A stretch of DNA of 56,030 bases from Nitrospira sp. GTDB taxonomy: Bacteria; Nitrospirota; Nitrospiria; Nitrospirales; Nitrospiraceae. Shown here in pieces: positions 25,882 to 35,712 of the stretch. Positions within the stretch are counted from its first letter, which is position 1. Each line of letters starts with the position of its first letter. The notes beneath the pieces were generated by a model. The model did no database searches, was not told the DNA's origin, and saw nothing but the letters and a program-made list of their open reading frames with translations. A program made the position numbers and the translations under genes. The DNA is taken from NCBI GenBank assembly GCA_030444405.1, contig JARFPM010000023.1, positions 1 through 56,030 of the forward strand, read 5' to 3'.

Positions 25882-27576
25882 TTACCGACGAGATGCAAGC
25901 ACCAGCGCGTCGTCCTGCAGCGGCGCGCGGACGGTCTGATGCTCACCGGTGGGCAGAGCTCTCACGTGGGCTTCCAGTCGAGCGAGGAGAGGGCGAAGTG
26001 TGATCGGCTGGAGCGCCGAAATGCCGATGGCTCCGTAACGTCGGCAGAGCAACTCGACGCGCGATGGAGAAATCTGGTCACACTTATTAAACACGAGCAA
26101 TCTCGGTATCGCATTCAAATGCAGGTCCTCAAGAATGGCGACGACAGCCGTTATCTGAATGTCGATGTCTGCGGCGCTGCCGTCGACAAGATGCAGCAGG
26201 AGATCGGCCTCCCGTAGTTCTTCGAGCGTTGTCCGAAAGGCGCCGACCAGTTCTTGCGGAAGATCCCGAATAAATCCTACAGTGTCGGTGATGATGACTT
26301 CGCGATCCTCCGGGAACCGCAGGCGTCGGCTCGTCGTGTCCAGGGTTTCGAACAATCGGTTTTGAGCTGACACCTGACTGTTCGTCAACACGTTGAGCAA
26401 TGTCGACTTACCGGCGTTTGTATAGCCCACGAGAGAAACGATGGGAAGGCCGTGCCGACCTCGTCTGGATCGACGTTGGTCCTGCTGGCGTCCAAACTGG
26501 GTCAGTTCCCGTTCTAAATGCGTAATGCGGTCGCGCACGCGGCGACGATCAGTTTCCAGTTTGGTTTCGCCCGGTCCTCGAGTACCGATCCCGCCACCCA
26601 GGCGCGAGAGTTGGGCACCTTTTCCAGACAATCGTGGAAGCAGGTACCGTAACTGCGCTAGCTCCACCTGCACTTTACCTTCACGACTGTGGGCTCGGCG
26701 AGCAAAGATGTCCAGGATCAGTTGCGTCCGGTCAATCACCTTAATATCAGTCATCTCTGAAATTGCCCGCAGTTGAGCCGGCGACAACGTTTGATCAAAA
26801 ATCACCATCTCGGCACCACGATGGAGCGCCTGAATCAGAACATCCTTCATCTTGCCACTTCCTAAGAGATACCGCTGATGCCCGTCCGGCGTTCGTTGTA
26901 CCACACGGTCGACCACTGTGACGGCGGCGGAGTTCGCCAGTTCCGCCAATTCGGCTAAACGCTCTTCCTGCTCAGACCGACTTTTGACAGAGGCACTGAC
27001 AAGTATCGCCGATTCCTTACCGCTCTCAACCGCATAGTGCGCTCGAGCCTGCTGAAGGTCTGCATCGAGCTCTTCAATGAACTGGTCGAACATCATTGTC
27101 AGATGGTGGAAAGGGACAGCCTTGAGCACTTTGAACAATTGACCAGTCGAATTGGGAGCCAGCAGATGAGCTAAGTACAGATTGCCTAGACGGCCATCCT
27201 CGGTGATGGAAAGGAGGCCGATAAGATCAAGTCGCAAGAAGGCGAGGTCGGTGAGCACCTCTTGATTTAGAGGCTGATCGTGCAGCTGTGTGCGAATGAA
27301 CCTCAAACCACGGAGCGATCGTGCACCCGCACGGAACAAGGTCAACGTTGTTGAAGACAACGTCAAATCCGTTCCCACAATCACTTCCTGAACTTGTCCT
27401 CGCCTGGTCAAGAGTACGCCGATCGGGCGACGGAGCTCAATGGTCAGCTGGGCCATTGTCTTCGCCAGCTCCGGAGTAATGACCTTGTCGGGTGGCACAC
27501 GACGTCGGTAGAGTCGTTCAACCGACGCAACTTGGCTGGCGCGTAGTCCTGTGATCTGACCTCGGATGTCAGGAAT
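25882..27576 (-). CDS. hflX: GTPase HflX, probable ATT start codon
   Basis: The first conventional start (GTG at 27498) would cut off a conserved N-terminal segment: in-frame codons upstream encode GLRASQVASVERLYRRRVPP, matching the family N-terminus. The frame is closed by a TAA a little further up, and no ATG, GTG or TTG occurs between. ATT at 27576-27574 has GGAG 7 bases upstream, so it is the best start, giving 564 residues. The G domain has VGYTNAGKSTLLN, DTVGFIRDLP and NKCD; the HflX-specific GGGIGTRGPGETKLETDRR precedes it. HflX splits stalled ribosomes. Confidence 0.93.
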   Translation of the reverse strand: MPDIRGQITGLRASQVASVERLYRRRVPPDKVITPELAKTMAQLTIELRRPIGVLLTRRGQVQEVIVGTDLTLSSTTLTLFRAGARSLRGLRFIRTQLHDQPLNQEVLTDLAFLRLDLIGLLSITEDGRLGNLYLAHLLAPNSTGQLFKVLKAVPFHHLTMMFDQFIEELDADLQQARAHYAVESGKESAILVSASVKSRSEQEERLAELAELANSAAVTVVDRVVQRTPDGHQRYLLGSGKMKDVLIQALHRGAEMVIFDQTLSPAQLRAISEMTDIKVIDRTQLILDIFARRAHSREGKVQVELAQLRYLLPRLSGKGAQLSRLGGGIGTRGPGETKLETDRRRVRDRITHLERELTQFGRQQDQRRSRRGRHGLPIVSLVGYTNAGKSTLLNVLTNSQVSAQNRLFETLDTTSRRLRFPEDREVIITDTVGFIRDLPQELVGAFRTTLEELREADLLLHLVDGSAADIDIQITAVVAILEDLHLNAIPRLLVFNKCDQISPSRVELLCRRYGAIGISALQPITLRPLLARLEAHVRALPTGEHQTVRAPLQDDALVLASRR

Positions 27577-27614
27577 TGCCTTTCTCCTTATCCCTTAGAG
27601 AAACCGATACTTGC

Positions 27615-28691
27615 TCAATTCTCTTCATGAATCGCCACGAATCTCTCAGCTGGGCTGATATCGAGATCGGAATGTGGTCGTTCTCCGTTCATCAGCAACC
27701 GGCGCCCCGCTGAGGCAATCATGGCAGCGTTGTCGGTACAATAGTCGATAGGCGGCAGCGATAGGCGAATGCCTTCACGTGCCGCGCGTTCGCTCAGTAT
27801 GGCTCTCAACCGTGAATTTGCTGAGACCCCTCCTACGACAGCGAGTGCAGTCAAGCTCGACTGCTTGAGGGCAGCGAAGGCCTTTGCGGCCAAGACCTGC
27901 ACAATAGCCTCTTGGTAGCAGGCCGCTAAGTCGGCAGTTTGATGAGATTGTAGAGGACCATCCATTTCTCGTAACCTATACAACAACGCCGTCTTGAGGC
28001 CACTGAAGCTGAACTCAAGACTGTTCTGTGCCCGGTGGAATCGAGGAAATCGAATGACCTGTGAATCACCCGAACGTGCGATTCGATCAACGGCTGGTCC
28101 ACCTGGATACCCCAATCCCAGCATCTGGGCTCCCTTGTCGAACGCCTCACCGGCGGCGTCGTCGCGAGTACGTCCCAGTAAGATACACCGACCACCGACT
28201 TCATGGCGATAGAGATGGGTGTGGCCACCCGATACAACCAGCACAATGCAGGACGGCGGGAACATGGGATCGGCGAGCCATGCGGAAGCGATGTGGCCCT
28301 GCAGGTGATTGACCCCGATGATCGGAACGCCCAAGCCGTAGCTCAAGGCTTTGGCGTAATTAACTCCCACCAAAAGCGCCCCAGCCAATCCTGGTCCTTG
28401 GGTGACGGCCACGGCACCGAGAGTATGTTTCGCGACTTGGGCAGTCGCCAAGGCTTCTCGGACCACTAAATCGATCTTCCCAAGGTGAGCTCGTGCGGCT
28501 AATTCCGGAACGACGCCACCGAACTTTTCATGGACGGTCACTTGTGAAGACACTACGTTGGAAAGCACCTCTCCGTCCCGACTAAGTACGGCTGCAGCCG
28601 TTTCATCGCATGAAGACTCGATTCCAAGGACCGGGCCCGGAAACCATTGAGCCCCAGGTGGAAATTCGGACCGATTGGGGTAGGAACACAT
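27615..28691 (-). CDS. tsaD: tRNA threonylcarbamoyladenosine synthase subunit TsaD
   Basis: The product is 358 residues with about 18 unusual N-terminal residues before VLGIESSCDETAAAV. ASKHA-fold marks are present: metal-binding histidines in NHLQGHIASA, SGGHTHLYR, FDKGAQMLGLGYPGGP and the late VVGGVSANSRLR. With TsaB/C/E it makes the t6A37 modification of ANN-decoding tRNAs. No better start codon than ATG 28691 is available, though its Shine-Dalgarno is weak. It heads the run leading to hflX and nth. Confidence 0.96.
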   Translation of the reverse strand: MCSYPNRSEFPPGAQWFPGPVLGIESSCDETAAAVLSRDGEVLSNVVSSQVTVHEKFGGVVPELAARAHLGKIDLVVREALATAQVAKHTLGAVAVTQGPGLAGALLVGVNYAKALSYGLGVPIIGVNHLQGHIASAWLADPMFPPSCIVLVVSGGHTHLYRHEVGGRCILLGRTRDDAAGEAFDKGAQMLGLGYPGGPAVDRIARSGDSQVIRFPRFHRAQNSLEFSFSGLKTALLYRLREMDGPLQSHQTADLAACYQEAIVQVLAAKAFAALKQSSLTALAVVGGVSANSRLRAILSERAAREGIRLSLPPIDYCTDNAAMIASAGRRLLMNGERPHSDLDISPAERFVAIHEEN

Positions 28692-28729
28692 CTCGTTACG
28701 AGCGGGCCAGATGGTATTGAATAATAAGA

Positions 28730-28760
28730 CGGCCCCTGCAGCAATCAGCCACAGGGGCCG
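28730..28760 (-). terminator. Probable terminator of clpC
   Basis: A 9-bp GC-rich stem (28730-28738 with 28752-28760) closes a 13-base loop about 40 bases after the clpC stop. On the minus strand it is followed by TCTTATTATT, a rather poor uridine tract. Confidence 0.6.
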
Positions 28761-28799
28761 CTAGGAATTGTATGGGGACCTTAAGGATCACAAAGGGCA

Positions 28800-31226
28800 C
28801 TATACTCCGGCCATCGCCTCCTGCTCGATGAAGGTCGGAGCTCCGTCCCGCAGAACCACCTTCACCTTGCGGCTATCTTTAAAACGTCCCCTGATGAGCT
28901 CATCGGAGAGCGGGTCTCCGATGGCACGCTGAATAGCCCGCCGCATCGGCCTCGCTCCGTACAAAGGCTCATAGCCTTCTTTGATGAGCCACTGTTTGAC
29001 TTCGTCGTCGACATCAATCTCAATCCCTTTATCCAATAGACGGAGATTCAACTCACGGAGCAGAATATCCAAGATGCTATAGAGCTGCTCTTTGTCCAGT
29101 TGATGGAAAATCACGATTTCATCGATCCGGTTCAGGAACTCCGGACTAAACGATTTCCGAAGCTCTCCGAGTACTTCCTCCTTCTTCCGACGCGCGGCTT
29201 CGCCTTCCGTACTCTGGAAACCGAGGGAAACACCCTTCTGAATCATTTTCGTCCCGATATTGGACGTCATAATGACGACCGTATTCTTGAAATCAACCTT
29301 TCGTCCGAGACTATCAGTCAACACTCCGTCGTCCAACACCTGGAGCAGGACATTGAACACATCCGGATGTGCCTTCTCGATTTCATCGAACAACACGACG
29401 GAATAAGGCCGACGGCGGACCTTCTCGGTCAACTGACCACCTTCTTCATATCCTACATAACCAGGAGGGGCTCCAAAGAGCCGAGAACTCGTAAACTTCT
29501 CCTGGTATTCGGACATATCGACACGAATCAGCGCATCTTCACTGTTGAACAGAAACTCAGCCAATGTCCTGGCCAGTTCTGTCTTGCCCACGCCGGTCGG
29601 CCCTAAGAAGATAAACGAGCCGATCGGTTTCCGAGCTTCCTTCAAGCCGGCACGAGAGCGGCGGATGGCACGGGCGACCGCGGAGATCGCCTCATTTTGA
29701 CCGACCACTCGTTTATGGAGAAACTCTTCCATACGCAAGAGCTTGTTGGACTCTTCTTCCTCCAGCTTAAAGAGAGGAATACCGGTCATTTTTGAGACGA
29801 CGTAGGCGACATCCTCTTTACCGATCACGGGCTTGTTCTTTTCCTGACTCTTTTTCCATTCTCGCTTGGATTCGTCGAGCAGCTTGCGCAGCCGCTCTTC
29901 TTCCTCACGATGCCGTACGGCCTCCTCGAAATTCTGCATGGATATTGAAAGTTCCTTCTCTCGCGAAACCTTCTTCAGCTCTTGCTCCATCGCTTTCAAT
30001 TCAGAGGGGAGCGCATAGGTCTGGAGCTTCGCCCGTGACCCGGTTTCGTCGATCAGATCGATCGCCTTGTCCGGGAGGAACCGATCGGTGATGTACCGAT
30101 CGGACAACTTCACGGCCTCAACAATGGCGTCTTCCGTGATTTCCACTCCGTGATGTTCTTCGTATCGGTCCCGAAGCCCTTGAATGATGCGGACAGTTTC
30201 GTCGAGATTGGGCGGCTGAACGTGGATCGGCTGGAAACGCCGTTTCAACGCACCGTCTTTTTCAATATGCTTTCGGTACTCATCCAACGTCGTGGCCCCA
30301 ATGCATTGGATCTCACCGCGCGACAAGGCCGGCTTCAACATATTGGAGGCGTCGATGGATCCCTCTGCAGCTCCTGCTCCAACCAGCGTATGGAGCTCAT
30401 CGATGAAAATGATGATATTGCCGGCTTGGACAATCTCCTTCATCACGACCTTGAGACGCTCTTCGAACTGCCCGCGGTATTTGGTACCGGCGACTAGAGA
30501 TCCCAGATCCAAGGCGATGACCCGACGAGAGAGCAGATTGTCGGGAACTTCAGATTGAACAATCCGTTGAGCAAGTCCTTCGACGATGGCGGTTTTCCCG
30601 ACACCGGATTCGCCGATCAGCACAGGATTATTCTTGCTCCTTCGACTGAGAATCTGCAGGACGCGCTCAATTTCATCGGCCCTGCCGATCACCGGATCCA
30701 GTTGACCTTCTTGAGCCAACTGGGTCAAATCACGGCCGAATTCGTCGAGAGCCGGAGTATTACTCTTCCGATCCCGCTCGCGCGGAGCGGACTTTCGCAG
30801 AAATGTCACGGTTAACTGCCGTGCAGTCAGAAGGTTAGCGCCCAAACTGCGAAGGATTTTTCCCCCTATCCCTTCTTCTTCACGAAGGAGGCCGAGGAGA
30901 AGATGCTCGCTGCCGATGTGATTATGGCCCAGAAGGCGAGCTTCTTCGACTCCGTATTCAATGACCTTCTTCACGCGTGGGCTGAAAGGAATCTCCCCGA
31001 ACGTCATGGTGGTCCCTCCACCAGGCAGATTTCGTTCGATTTCCAACCTGATCTGCTCTGTAGAGAGCCCCATCTTTTTCAGAATCATAAGGGCAATGCC
31101 GTCGGACTCACGAAGTATGGCCAAGACGAGATGCTCAGTCCCTAGATAGTCGTTTTGGTGCCGCTCGGCCTCCTCGCGCGCGAGGATGATGATCTTTCGA
31201 CCTTTGTCAGTGAATCGTTCGAACAT
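28800..31226 (-). CDS. clpC: ATP-dependent Clp protease ATP-binding subunit ClpC
   Basis: The product is 808 residues with the full ClpC layout: two N-terminal Clp-N repeats (about 5-140), first AAA domain with GESGVGKT (about 205-212) and Walker B IIFIDELH, a middle domain with a UVR motif ([18 protein letters not shown]), second AAA domain with GPTGVGKT and [12 protein letters not shown], and the D2-small domain. It unfolds proteins for ClpP and acts in stress and quality control. A strong AAGGAGG Shine-Dalgarno lies before the ATG. It has its own promoter and terminator. Confidence 0.97.
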   Translation of the reverse strand: MFERFTDKGRKIIILAREEAERHQNDYLGTEHLVLAILRESDGIALMILKKMGLSTEQIRLEIERNLPGGGTTMTFGEIPFSPRVKKVIEYGVEEARLLGHNHIGSEHLLLGLLREEEGIGGKILRSLGANLLTARQLTVTFLRKSAPRERDRKSNTPALDEFGRDLTQLAQEGQLDPVIGRADEIERVLQILSRRSKNNPVLIGESGVGKTAIVEGLAQRIVQSEVPDNLLSRRVIALDLGSLVAGTKYRGQFEERLKVVMKEIVQAGNIIIFIDELHTLVGAGAAEGSIDASNMLKPALSRGEIQCIGATTLDEYRKHIEKDGALKRRFQPIHVQPPNLDETVRIIQGLRDRYEEHHGVEITEDAIVEAVKLSDRYITDRFLPDKAIDLIDETGSRAKLQTYALPSELKAMEQELKKVSREKELSISMQNFEEAVRHREEEERLRKLLDESKREWKKSQEKNKPVIGKEDVAYVVSKMTGIPLFKLEEEESNKLLRMEEFLHKRVVGQNEAISAVARAIRRSRAGLKEARKPIGSFIFLGPTGVGKTELARTLAEFLFNSEDALIRVDMSEYQEKFTSSRLFGAPPGYVGYEEGGQLTEKVRRRPYSVVLFDEIEKAHPDVFNVLLQVLDDGVLTDSLGRKVDFKNTVVIMTSNIGTKMIQKGVSLGFQSTEGEAARRKKEEVLGELRKSFSPEFLNRIDEIVIFHQLDKEQLYSILDILLRELNLRLLDKGIEIDVDDEVKQWLIKEGYEPLYGARPMRRAIQRAIGDPLSDELIRGRFKDSRKVKVVLRDGAPTFIEQEAMAGV

Positions 31227-31295
31227 CCTGCCTCCTTACTAGTGAGTACGAATCCTGGCCGCGTTCGAGCAAACCCCTTGAAAAACCTTGGCCTA

Positions 31296-31324
31296 ATTCT
31301 AACCACAGTATTCTTGAGAGTCAA
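31296..31324 (-). promoter_or_regulatory. Promoter of clpC
   Basis: On the minus strand TTGACT (31319-31324) and TAGAAT (31296-31301) are spaced by exactly 17 bases, nearly consensus for sigma-70. It lies about 70 bases before the clpC start. No CtsR or CIRCE-type operator is seen. Confidence 0.8.
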
Positions 31325-31351
31325 GGTTGAGCGGATAACCCTAATCTCCGG

Positions 31352-32622
31352 CTAAGTCGGGCTCAGCGCCAAGATTGTGCTTCGTGCAAAGGCCACGAGG
31401 GCCTGCTGGGCGGCAACCATAAGCCGTAACAGCATCCGACGGGCATGCTGCACGACCTTTCCGACCGTGTTGCACACCAGAAACCGGAGCCGCTTCGGCC
31501 GAGCGTCCGACAAATCTCCGGGTAAAGCCAAGCGCTTCAGCGCGCTGAGCAGATTGGAGGTCAGGATGTTGAGGCGGAACCACGCGGCGTTGGCGCCGAA
31601 CTTCCCACTGGGCAGGGCCTCGGCGGCCAATTCATTCTTCAGCACATGATGGACATGCTCGACGGTGCCCGCTTTCTCCCGATGCCAGCGAATGCGTGTC
31701 AGGCCATCCCCCTCTCGGTTCGTCACAATCGCGACATGTTTCACCGTGCGGCCATCCGCAAACAGCTCGCCTTGGCGGCGACGAATCCGTACGGCGAGAT
31801 AGCGGCGGACCCAAGGCCGACCCTTTCGATGATCGCCGTCGTCCGGCACATACGGGACCTCAGCCCACTCGCGAATCACGATCTCGGTGTGCAGCTGCGG
31901 ACTCATATCGGCACTGATGGCATAGCCGATGCCGCGTGCTGGGGCCTCGCACCACGCTAGCACCGCCGGTTCCTACAGGGCGCTGTCGCCGCGGACGAAG
32001 GTCTGCGTGATGCCCGGTGGCAGCCTTGCGACAGCTCGCTCCAGAATCCGCACATTGCCGCACCCAGCCGGGACCTGGCCGTCACGGAATTCATCGTGGA
32101 CAAGCAGGTCCTGCTCAGCCCAGACGGCCACGACCGGTTGATACCCCCGCGTGCCCTCGTCGGTCACGGGCGCGGTGTGTTTGTGGGCTTCCAGGATTGT
32201 CGCATCCACGTCCAGCGTGGCGGTTCGCTGTGGCGCGTGCTGCTGCACGGCAGCCAGGATGCGCCGGTTTGCAGCTCCCGCACCCGCTAAGGGCGCGGAC
32301 TCTTCCGGGATGGCGGCCTTCTCACCCGCACGCCACAATGGAGGATCCTCCACATGACACGTCTCCCGAAAGTCCCGCATCGTCGGGGTGGCTGGCAGCT
32401 CATCGCCCAGTAAGGTGGCCAACGCCGCATCGGCCCGCAAGGTCTGCAGGTCTTGGCAGCGCTCTCCCCCCGCGACCCACAGCGCGATCAGCGTCTCGAC
32501 CAACTGGGCCGCCGTCAAGCCCCGCTGCCGCTGTTCCCGGCATGCGCGGTGAGGAGGGTCGGATCAATCTGGTCATCGATGTCGAACGGCAGTCGGACGT
32601 TCGCAGACGGTGTCTCAGGCAT
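31352..32622 (-). pseudogene. IS1380-type transposase, broken copy 1
   Basis: The minus strand carries most of a DDE transposase of the IS1380 kind: RQRGLTAAQLVETL, CHVEDPPLWRAGEKAAIPEE, TATLDVDATILEAH, GYQPVVAVWAEQDLLVHDE, and the C-terminal KAGTVEHVHHVLKNELA. Three lesions are visible. The first 30 or so residues (ATG at 32622, MPETPSANVRLPF) are in another frame. An in-frame TAG interrupts GDSAL near 31972, where copy 2 has a tyrosine. A segment after SPQLHTEI is missing compared with copy 2. It cannot make a full transposase. The transcription direction is the same as copy 2. Confidence 0.85.
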
Positions 32623-32645
32623 CAGGCTCCGCCTTGGTTGCTCAG

Positions 32646-33596
32646 TCACCCATTGGGTGATTCATCAAGCAATGCGGATGCCATCCGGAGGGCCGCGCCA
32701 CAGGCGGTCAGGCACGATCGTGGGCTGAGCGCTAGGATGTGGCTTCGGGCCAGAGCCACGAGAGCCTGCTGCGCGGCCGTCGTGAGGCGTAACAGTGTGC
32801 ATCGGGCATGCTGGATGACGGTGCCCACGGTGTTGAACACCAGAAACCCCAACCGCTTCGGCCGTGCCTCCGACAATTCTCCGGGTAAGGCCACGCGCTT
32901 CAACGCACTCAGCAGATTGCAGGTCAGTACATTGAGCCGGACCCAGGCGGCGTTGACGCCAAACTTCCCACTCGGGAGGGCCGCGGCCGCCAACTCATTC
33001 TTGAGCACGTGATGCGTGTGTTCCACCGTCCCCGCCTTCTCCCGGTGCCAGCGAATGAGTGTCAGGCCATCCCCCTCTCGGTTCGTCACGATCGCGAAAT
33101 GCTTCACCGTGCTGCAGTCGGCAAACCGCTCCCCTTGGCACGGCCGGATACGGATCGCCAGATAGCGGCGCACACAGGGCCGATCTTTTCGATGGTCGCC
33201 ATCCTCGGGCACATAAGACACCTCGGCCGACTCGGGGATTGCGCCGTGGTCGGCCCGCTCTCGCTGCCAAGCGCTCTCCGGCAGTCGCCCGATCTTCGCC
33301 CGCAACGGCGGAGTCATGTCCGAACTGATGGCGTAGCCGATGCCGTGCTCTGGCTGCTCAAAACAGGCGAGCACCTCCTGTTCATACAACGCACTGTCGC
33401 CTTGGACGAAGATCTGCGTGACCCCCGGTGGCAGGCTCGCGACGGTGCGCTCCAGAAAGCGCACATTGCCACAGCCCGCGGGGACGTTGCCATCCGGGAA
33501 TTCGTCGTGGACGATCAGGTCCGATTCAGCCTAGACCTCGAGGACGGGTTGATAGCCTCGCGGGCCTGCGTACGTCACCGCGGACGTGTGAAATAT
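32646..33596 (-). pseudogene. IS1380-type transposase, broken copy 2
   Basis: This copy resembles copy 1 over its length but is clearly diverged from it. The frame from 33464 to 32646 encodes 272 residues covering the C-terminal half (FVQGDSALYEQEVLACFEQ, KAGTVEHTHHVLKNELAA). Upstream the same frame continues as GPRGYQPVLEV, an in-frame TAG at about 33532 where copy 1 has tryptophan, then AESDLIVHDEF. The match ends near 33596, where the ISL3 relic begins, so the N-terminal third is missing. Confidence 0.85.
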
Positions 33597-33602
33597 CTTG
33601 TT

Positions 33603-34083
33603 GAGAATGGGCCCCGAAGAAGACGGCCCGGATTCGGTTGGCCGTGATGGACATGTGGAGGGCCTTCCGCAACTCGGTGCGCACCCATGCCTCTCAGGCT
33701 CAGATTCTGTTCGATACGCTCCATGTGCTGCGCCATCTGGCCGATGCGATGGGTCAAGTTCCCCGCGCCGAGTACAAGCGGATCGCCGCGAAGGACCGGG
33801 CCTTCATCAAGGGCCAGCGCTACACGCTGCTCTCTCACCGCGCCAATCTCACGCTGGAGGCCCGCCGCTCGCTCCGGAAGCCGCTGCGGGCCAACAAGCG
33901 CCTCGCCACCGCCTATCTCCTCAAGGAGGAGTTCGGTCAACTCTGGTCGTATCGTCGGGCAGGCTGGGCTTCATTGAAGGCCTGAACAACAAGATTCGCG
34001 TGCTTCAACGGCGCGTTTACAGCTATCGGGATGAGGAGTACATGCGGCTCAAGATTCTCACGGCCTTCCTGCCTAAGAAATGA
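33603..34083 (+). pseudogene. ISL3-type transposase remnant, truncated and internally deleted
   Basis: From about 33603 the plus strand reads KKTARIRLAVMDMWRAFRN, then ILFDTLHVLRHLADAMG, RAFIKGQRYTLLSHRANLTL and LLKEEFGQLWSYRRAG, the central-to-late part of an ISL3-family DDE transposase. Near 33965 the frame breaks and continues one frame over as LGFIEGLNNKIRVLQRRVYS to a stop at 34083. By comparison with the family, roughly 40 residues are missing at the break. The N-terminal part is absent at the junction with IS1380 copy 2. Confidence 0.85.
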
Positions 34084-34401
34084 GCAGAATTGACCCACAC
34101 GAATCTGCGTTGAGCCAGATACAAAATATGATTTGCTTCAAAATTGATAAGCATAAAACATAAAGCATTACTTTATATGTACATCCAGGAAATATGAAAA
34201 CTTTCCTTATACATCCAGGAGACCCTTCTTCAAAACGCGCTATTTCGGACGGTTGTCAGTAAAACCATAAAAATCCTCTTCGTTTGAGCCTCCACTAGTC
34301 AAAACCATTTTTCCTATTCGCAAATGGCACCTAACTTGCTCATGCCTCCTAGCCTAGTGCGACCCACAGGTCGCAATGTATTTCCATGGAGGATGCCGAC
34401 A
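34084..34401. other. AT-rich intergenic leader upstream of the BACON gene
   Basis: This stretch has no gene. Its first half is markedly richer in A and T than its neighbours. It holds a pair of direct repeats (34171-34220) and, nearer the gene, a perfect small hairpin, GCGACC-CACA-GGTCGC at 34359-34374, just before the GGAGG Shine-Dalgarno at 34388-34392. I see no confident -35/-10 pair. Confidence 0.6.
34171..34220 (+). repeat. Pair of 20-base direct repeats in the BACON gene leader
   Basis: CTTTATATGTACATCCAGGA (34171-34190) and CTTTCCTTATACATCCAGGA (34201-34220) match at 16 of 20 positions, with the last ten identical, and start exactly 30 bases apart. The spacing of about three helical turns would suit a regulator binding site, but they could also be IS debris. 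Confidence 0.55.
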
Positions 34402-35499
34402 ATGCGCCAGAAGATTAAGCGATTGTTTTTCCTCTCGGCCGGTATGAGCACGCTTCTGTTCGCTTGTGAGCCGGTGATTCCATTGATACAGCCGGCATTA
34501 GCGGCGAGCGGTCTGGAGAAGGATAGCTCCTCTCTCCTCGGGTCTACTTCTCCAACTTCCAAAGCGCTGGCTGCACCGCTGGCTAGTCCGATGCAAACCC
34601 GACCGCCGACAGCTTTCATGCGCAGGCTCATGTCTGAAATGCCGGAACTGAGACAACTTGCTGCGCCGTCCCTGACAATCACTGCCCCCTCGACGACTGT
34701 TGCGCTTAGTCCGTCATCGTTGGTGTTCTCGGGGGTTCAGGGAGGGGCGAATCCGGCGAGCCAGGCCGTGACGGTCAATTCGAACGGCAATTGGACAGCC
34801 AGTAGCAGCGCCACTTGGCTCACTCTCAGTCCATCGTCAGGCAACGGCAGCGGATCCATCGCAGCCAACGCTGCCCTGTCAGCCGCCGCTGTCGGCACGA
34901 ACAACGCTACGATCACCGTGACGAGCGGCGGAGTGGCGAGAACGATTGCCGTCACGCTCACTGTATCAGCCGCCTCCTTGACGGCGTCCCCCAACAGCGT
35001 GACCTACACGGCAACGCAGGGCGCGGCCAACCCTTCCCCTCAGACCATCACCATCAGCTCAAACGGAACGTGGGCGGTAAGTAGTGGTGCCTCCTGGCTA
35101 TCGCTTAGTCCGACATCCGGCTCTCATAATGGAACCATCACAGCAAGCGTGAATACGGCTACCGCGACCCAGGGAACTAAATCAACCGCCATCACTGTGA
35201 CGAGTGGCGGCATTACCAGAACCGTAAATGTCACCTTGACGCTGAACCCTCCATCCAGTTCATCCGTCACGTTGACTTGGAATGCAAATACCGAGAGCGA
35301 TCTAGCGGGATATAGAGTGTATCGAGCAACTTCATCGGGAACCTATGGAGCCCCCATTGCGACGATCCAAGGTAAGACGACCAGCTACATTGCAACAGGA
35401 CTCCAATTAGGCACGACGTATTTCTTTGTCGTGACGGCCTATGACATCGCGGGGAATGAAAGCGCTTATTCAAACGAGGTCAGCAAAAGTATTTTCTGA
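34402..35499 (+). CDS. Secreted protein with two BACON-type repeats and a fibronectin III domain
   Basis: The start is the ATG at 34402, 9 bases after GGAGG. The 365-residue product has a signal peptide (MRQKIKRLFFLSAGMS..., likely cleaved after PALA). Two beta-sandwich repeats of about 88 residues follow, each with a VxGANPxxQxVTxxSNGxW core (SNGNWTASSSATWLTLSPSSG and SNGTWAVSSGASWLSLSPTSG in part), the BACON-domain pattern. The C-terminus is a fibronectin type III domain with WNANTESDLAGYRVYR and TTYFFVVTAYD. Such proteins are extracellular or surface-bound and often bind carbohydrate. It precedes the secretion operon and may be its cargo (inference). Confidence 0.88.
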   Translation: MRQKIKRLFFLSAGMSTLLFACEPVIPLIQPALAASGLEKDSSSLLGSTSPTSKALAAPLASPMQTRPPTAFMRRLMSEMPELRQLAAPSLTITAPSTTVALSPSSLVFSGVQGGANPASQAVTVNSNGNWTASSSATWLTLSPSSGNGSGSIAANAALSAAAVGTNNATITVTSGGVARTIAVTLTVSAASLTASPNSVTYTATQGAANPSPQTITISSNGTWAVSSGASWLSLSPTSGSHNGTITASVNTATATQGTKSTAITVTSGGITRTVNVTLTLNPPSSSSVTLTWNANTESDLAGYRVYRATSSGTYGAPIATIQGKTTSYIATGLQLGTTYFFVVTAYDIAGNESAYSNEVSKSIF

Positions 35500-35607
35500 T
35501 CCAGGCGAGGAATGACGAGAGCCTCTACGCTCCCCGCAAGCGTAGGTATCGGCTGAGGAGAGTGTTCTGACAGATGACGGGAGCCTCTTCCCTAAGCAGT
35601 GCTTAAT

Positions 35608-35712
35608 CAGCAGGATGTTGAAAGGTCAGTCAGCTTCTTCTCACGTCGCTCAGAGGCTCACTATACAGCCCCAGACTATGTCTTGCTTCTTTGCTCGCTG
35701 CAGCCTTGCCTG
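35608..35712 (+). repeat. Truncated copy of the 130-bp inverted-repeat element
   Basis: This sequence matches the reverse complement of the element at 51821-51950 in several blocks: CAGGATG, GTC-G-CAGC, TCGCTCAGA-GCTCA, CCCAGA and GCTCGCTG--GCCTTGC, in the same order and spacing. The right-hand inverted repeat is not recognisable; after 35712 the sequence becomes unrelated GC-rich palindromic DNA. Confidence 0.65.

Larger units (their letters stand above)
31352..34083. mobile_element. Cluster of decayed insertion sequences (two IS1380-type, one ISL3-type)
   Basis: Two related IS1380-type transposase relics lie in tandem on the minus strand and meet a truncated ISL3-type relic on the plus strand near 33600. 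None can encode an intact transposase. I could not define terminal inverted repeats or target duplications for any of them by eye. The cluster separates the clpC housekeeping block from the BACON gene and secretion operon, and could mark the edge of an acquired region. Confidence 0.8.

Noticed and set aside
32017-33012. 331-codon open frame on the plus strand
   Set aside because: It is antisense to both IS1380-type relics, crosses their boundary and has Pro/Arg-rich content unlike a real protein.
34310-34392. Possible c-di-GMP (GEMM) riboswitch upstream of the BACON gene
   Set aside because: A GCAAA segment and GCCTCCTAGCCTA look faintly like parts of the motif, but the conserved GGGACGCAAAGCC core and receptor helix are missing.
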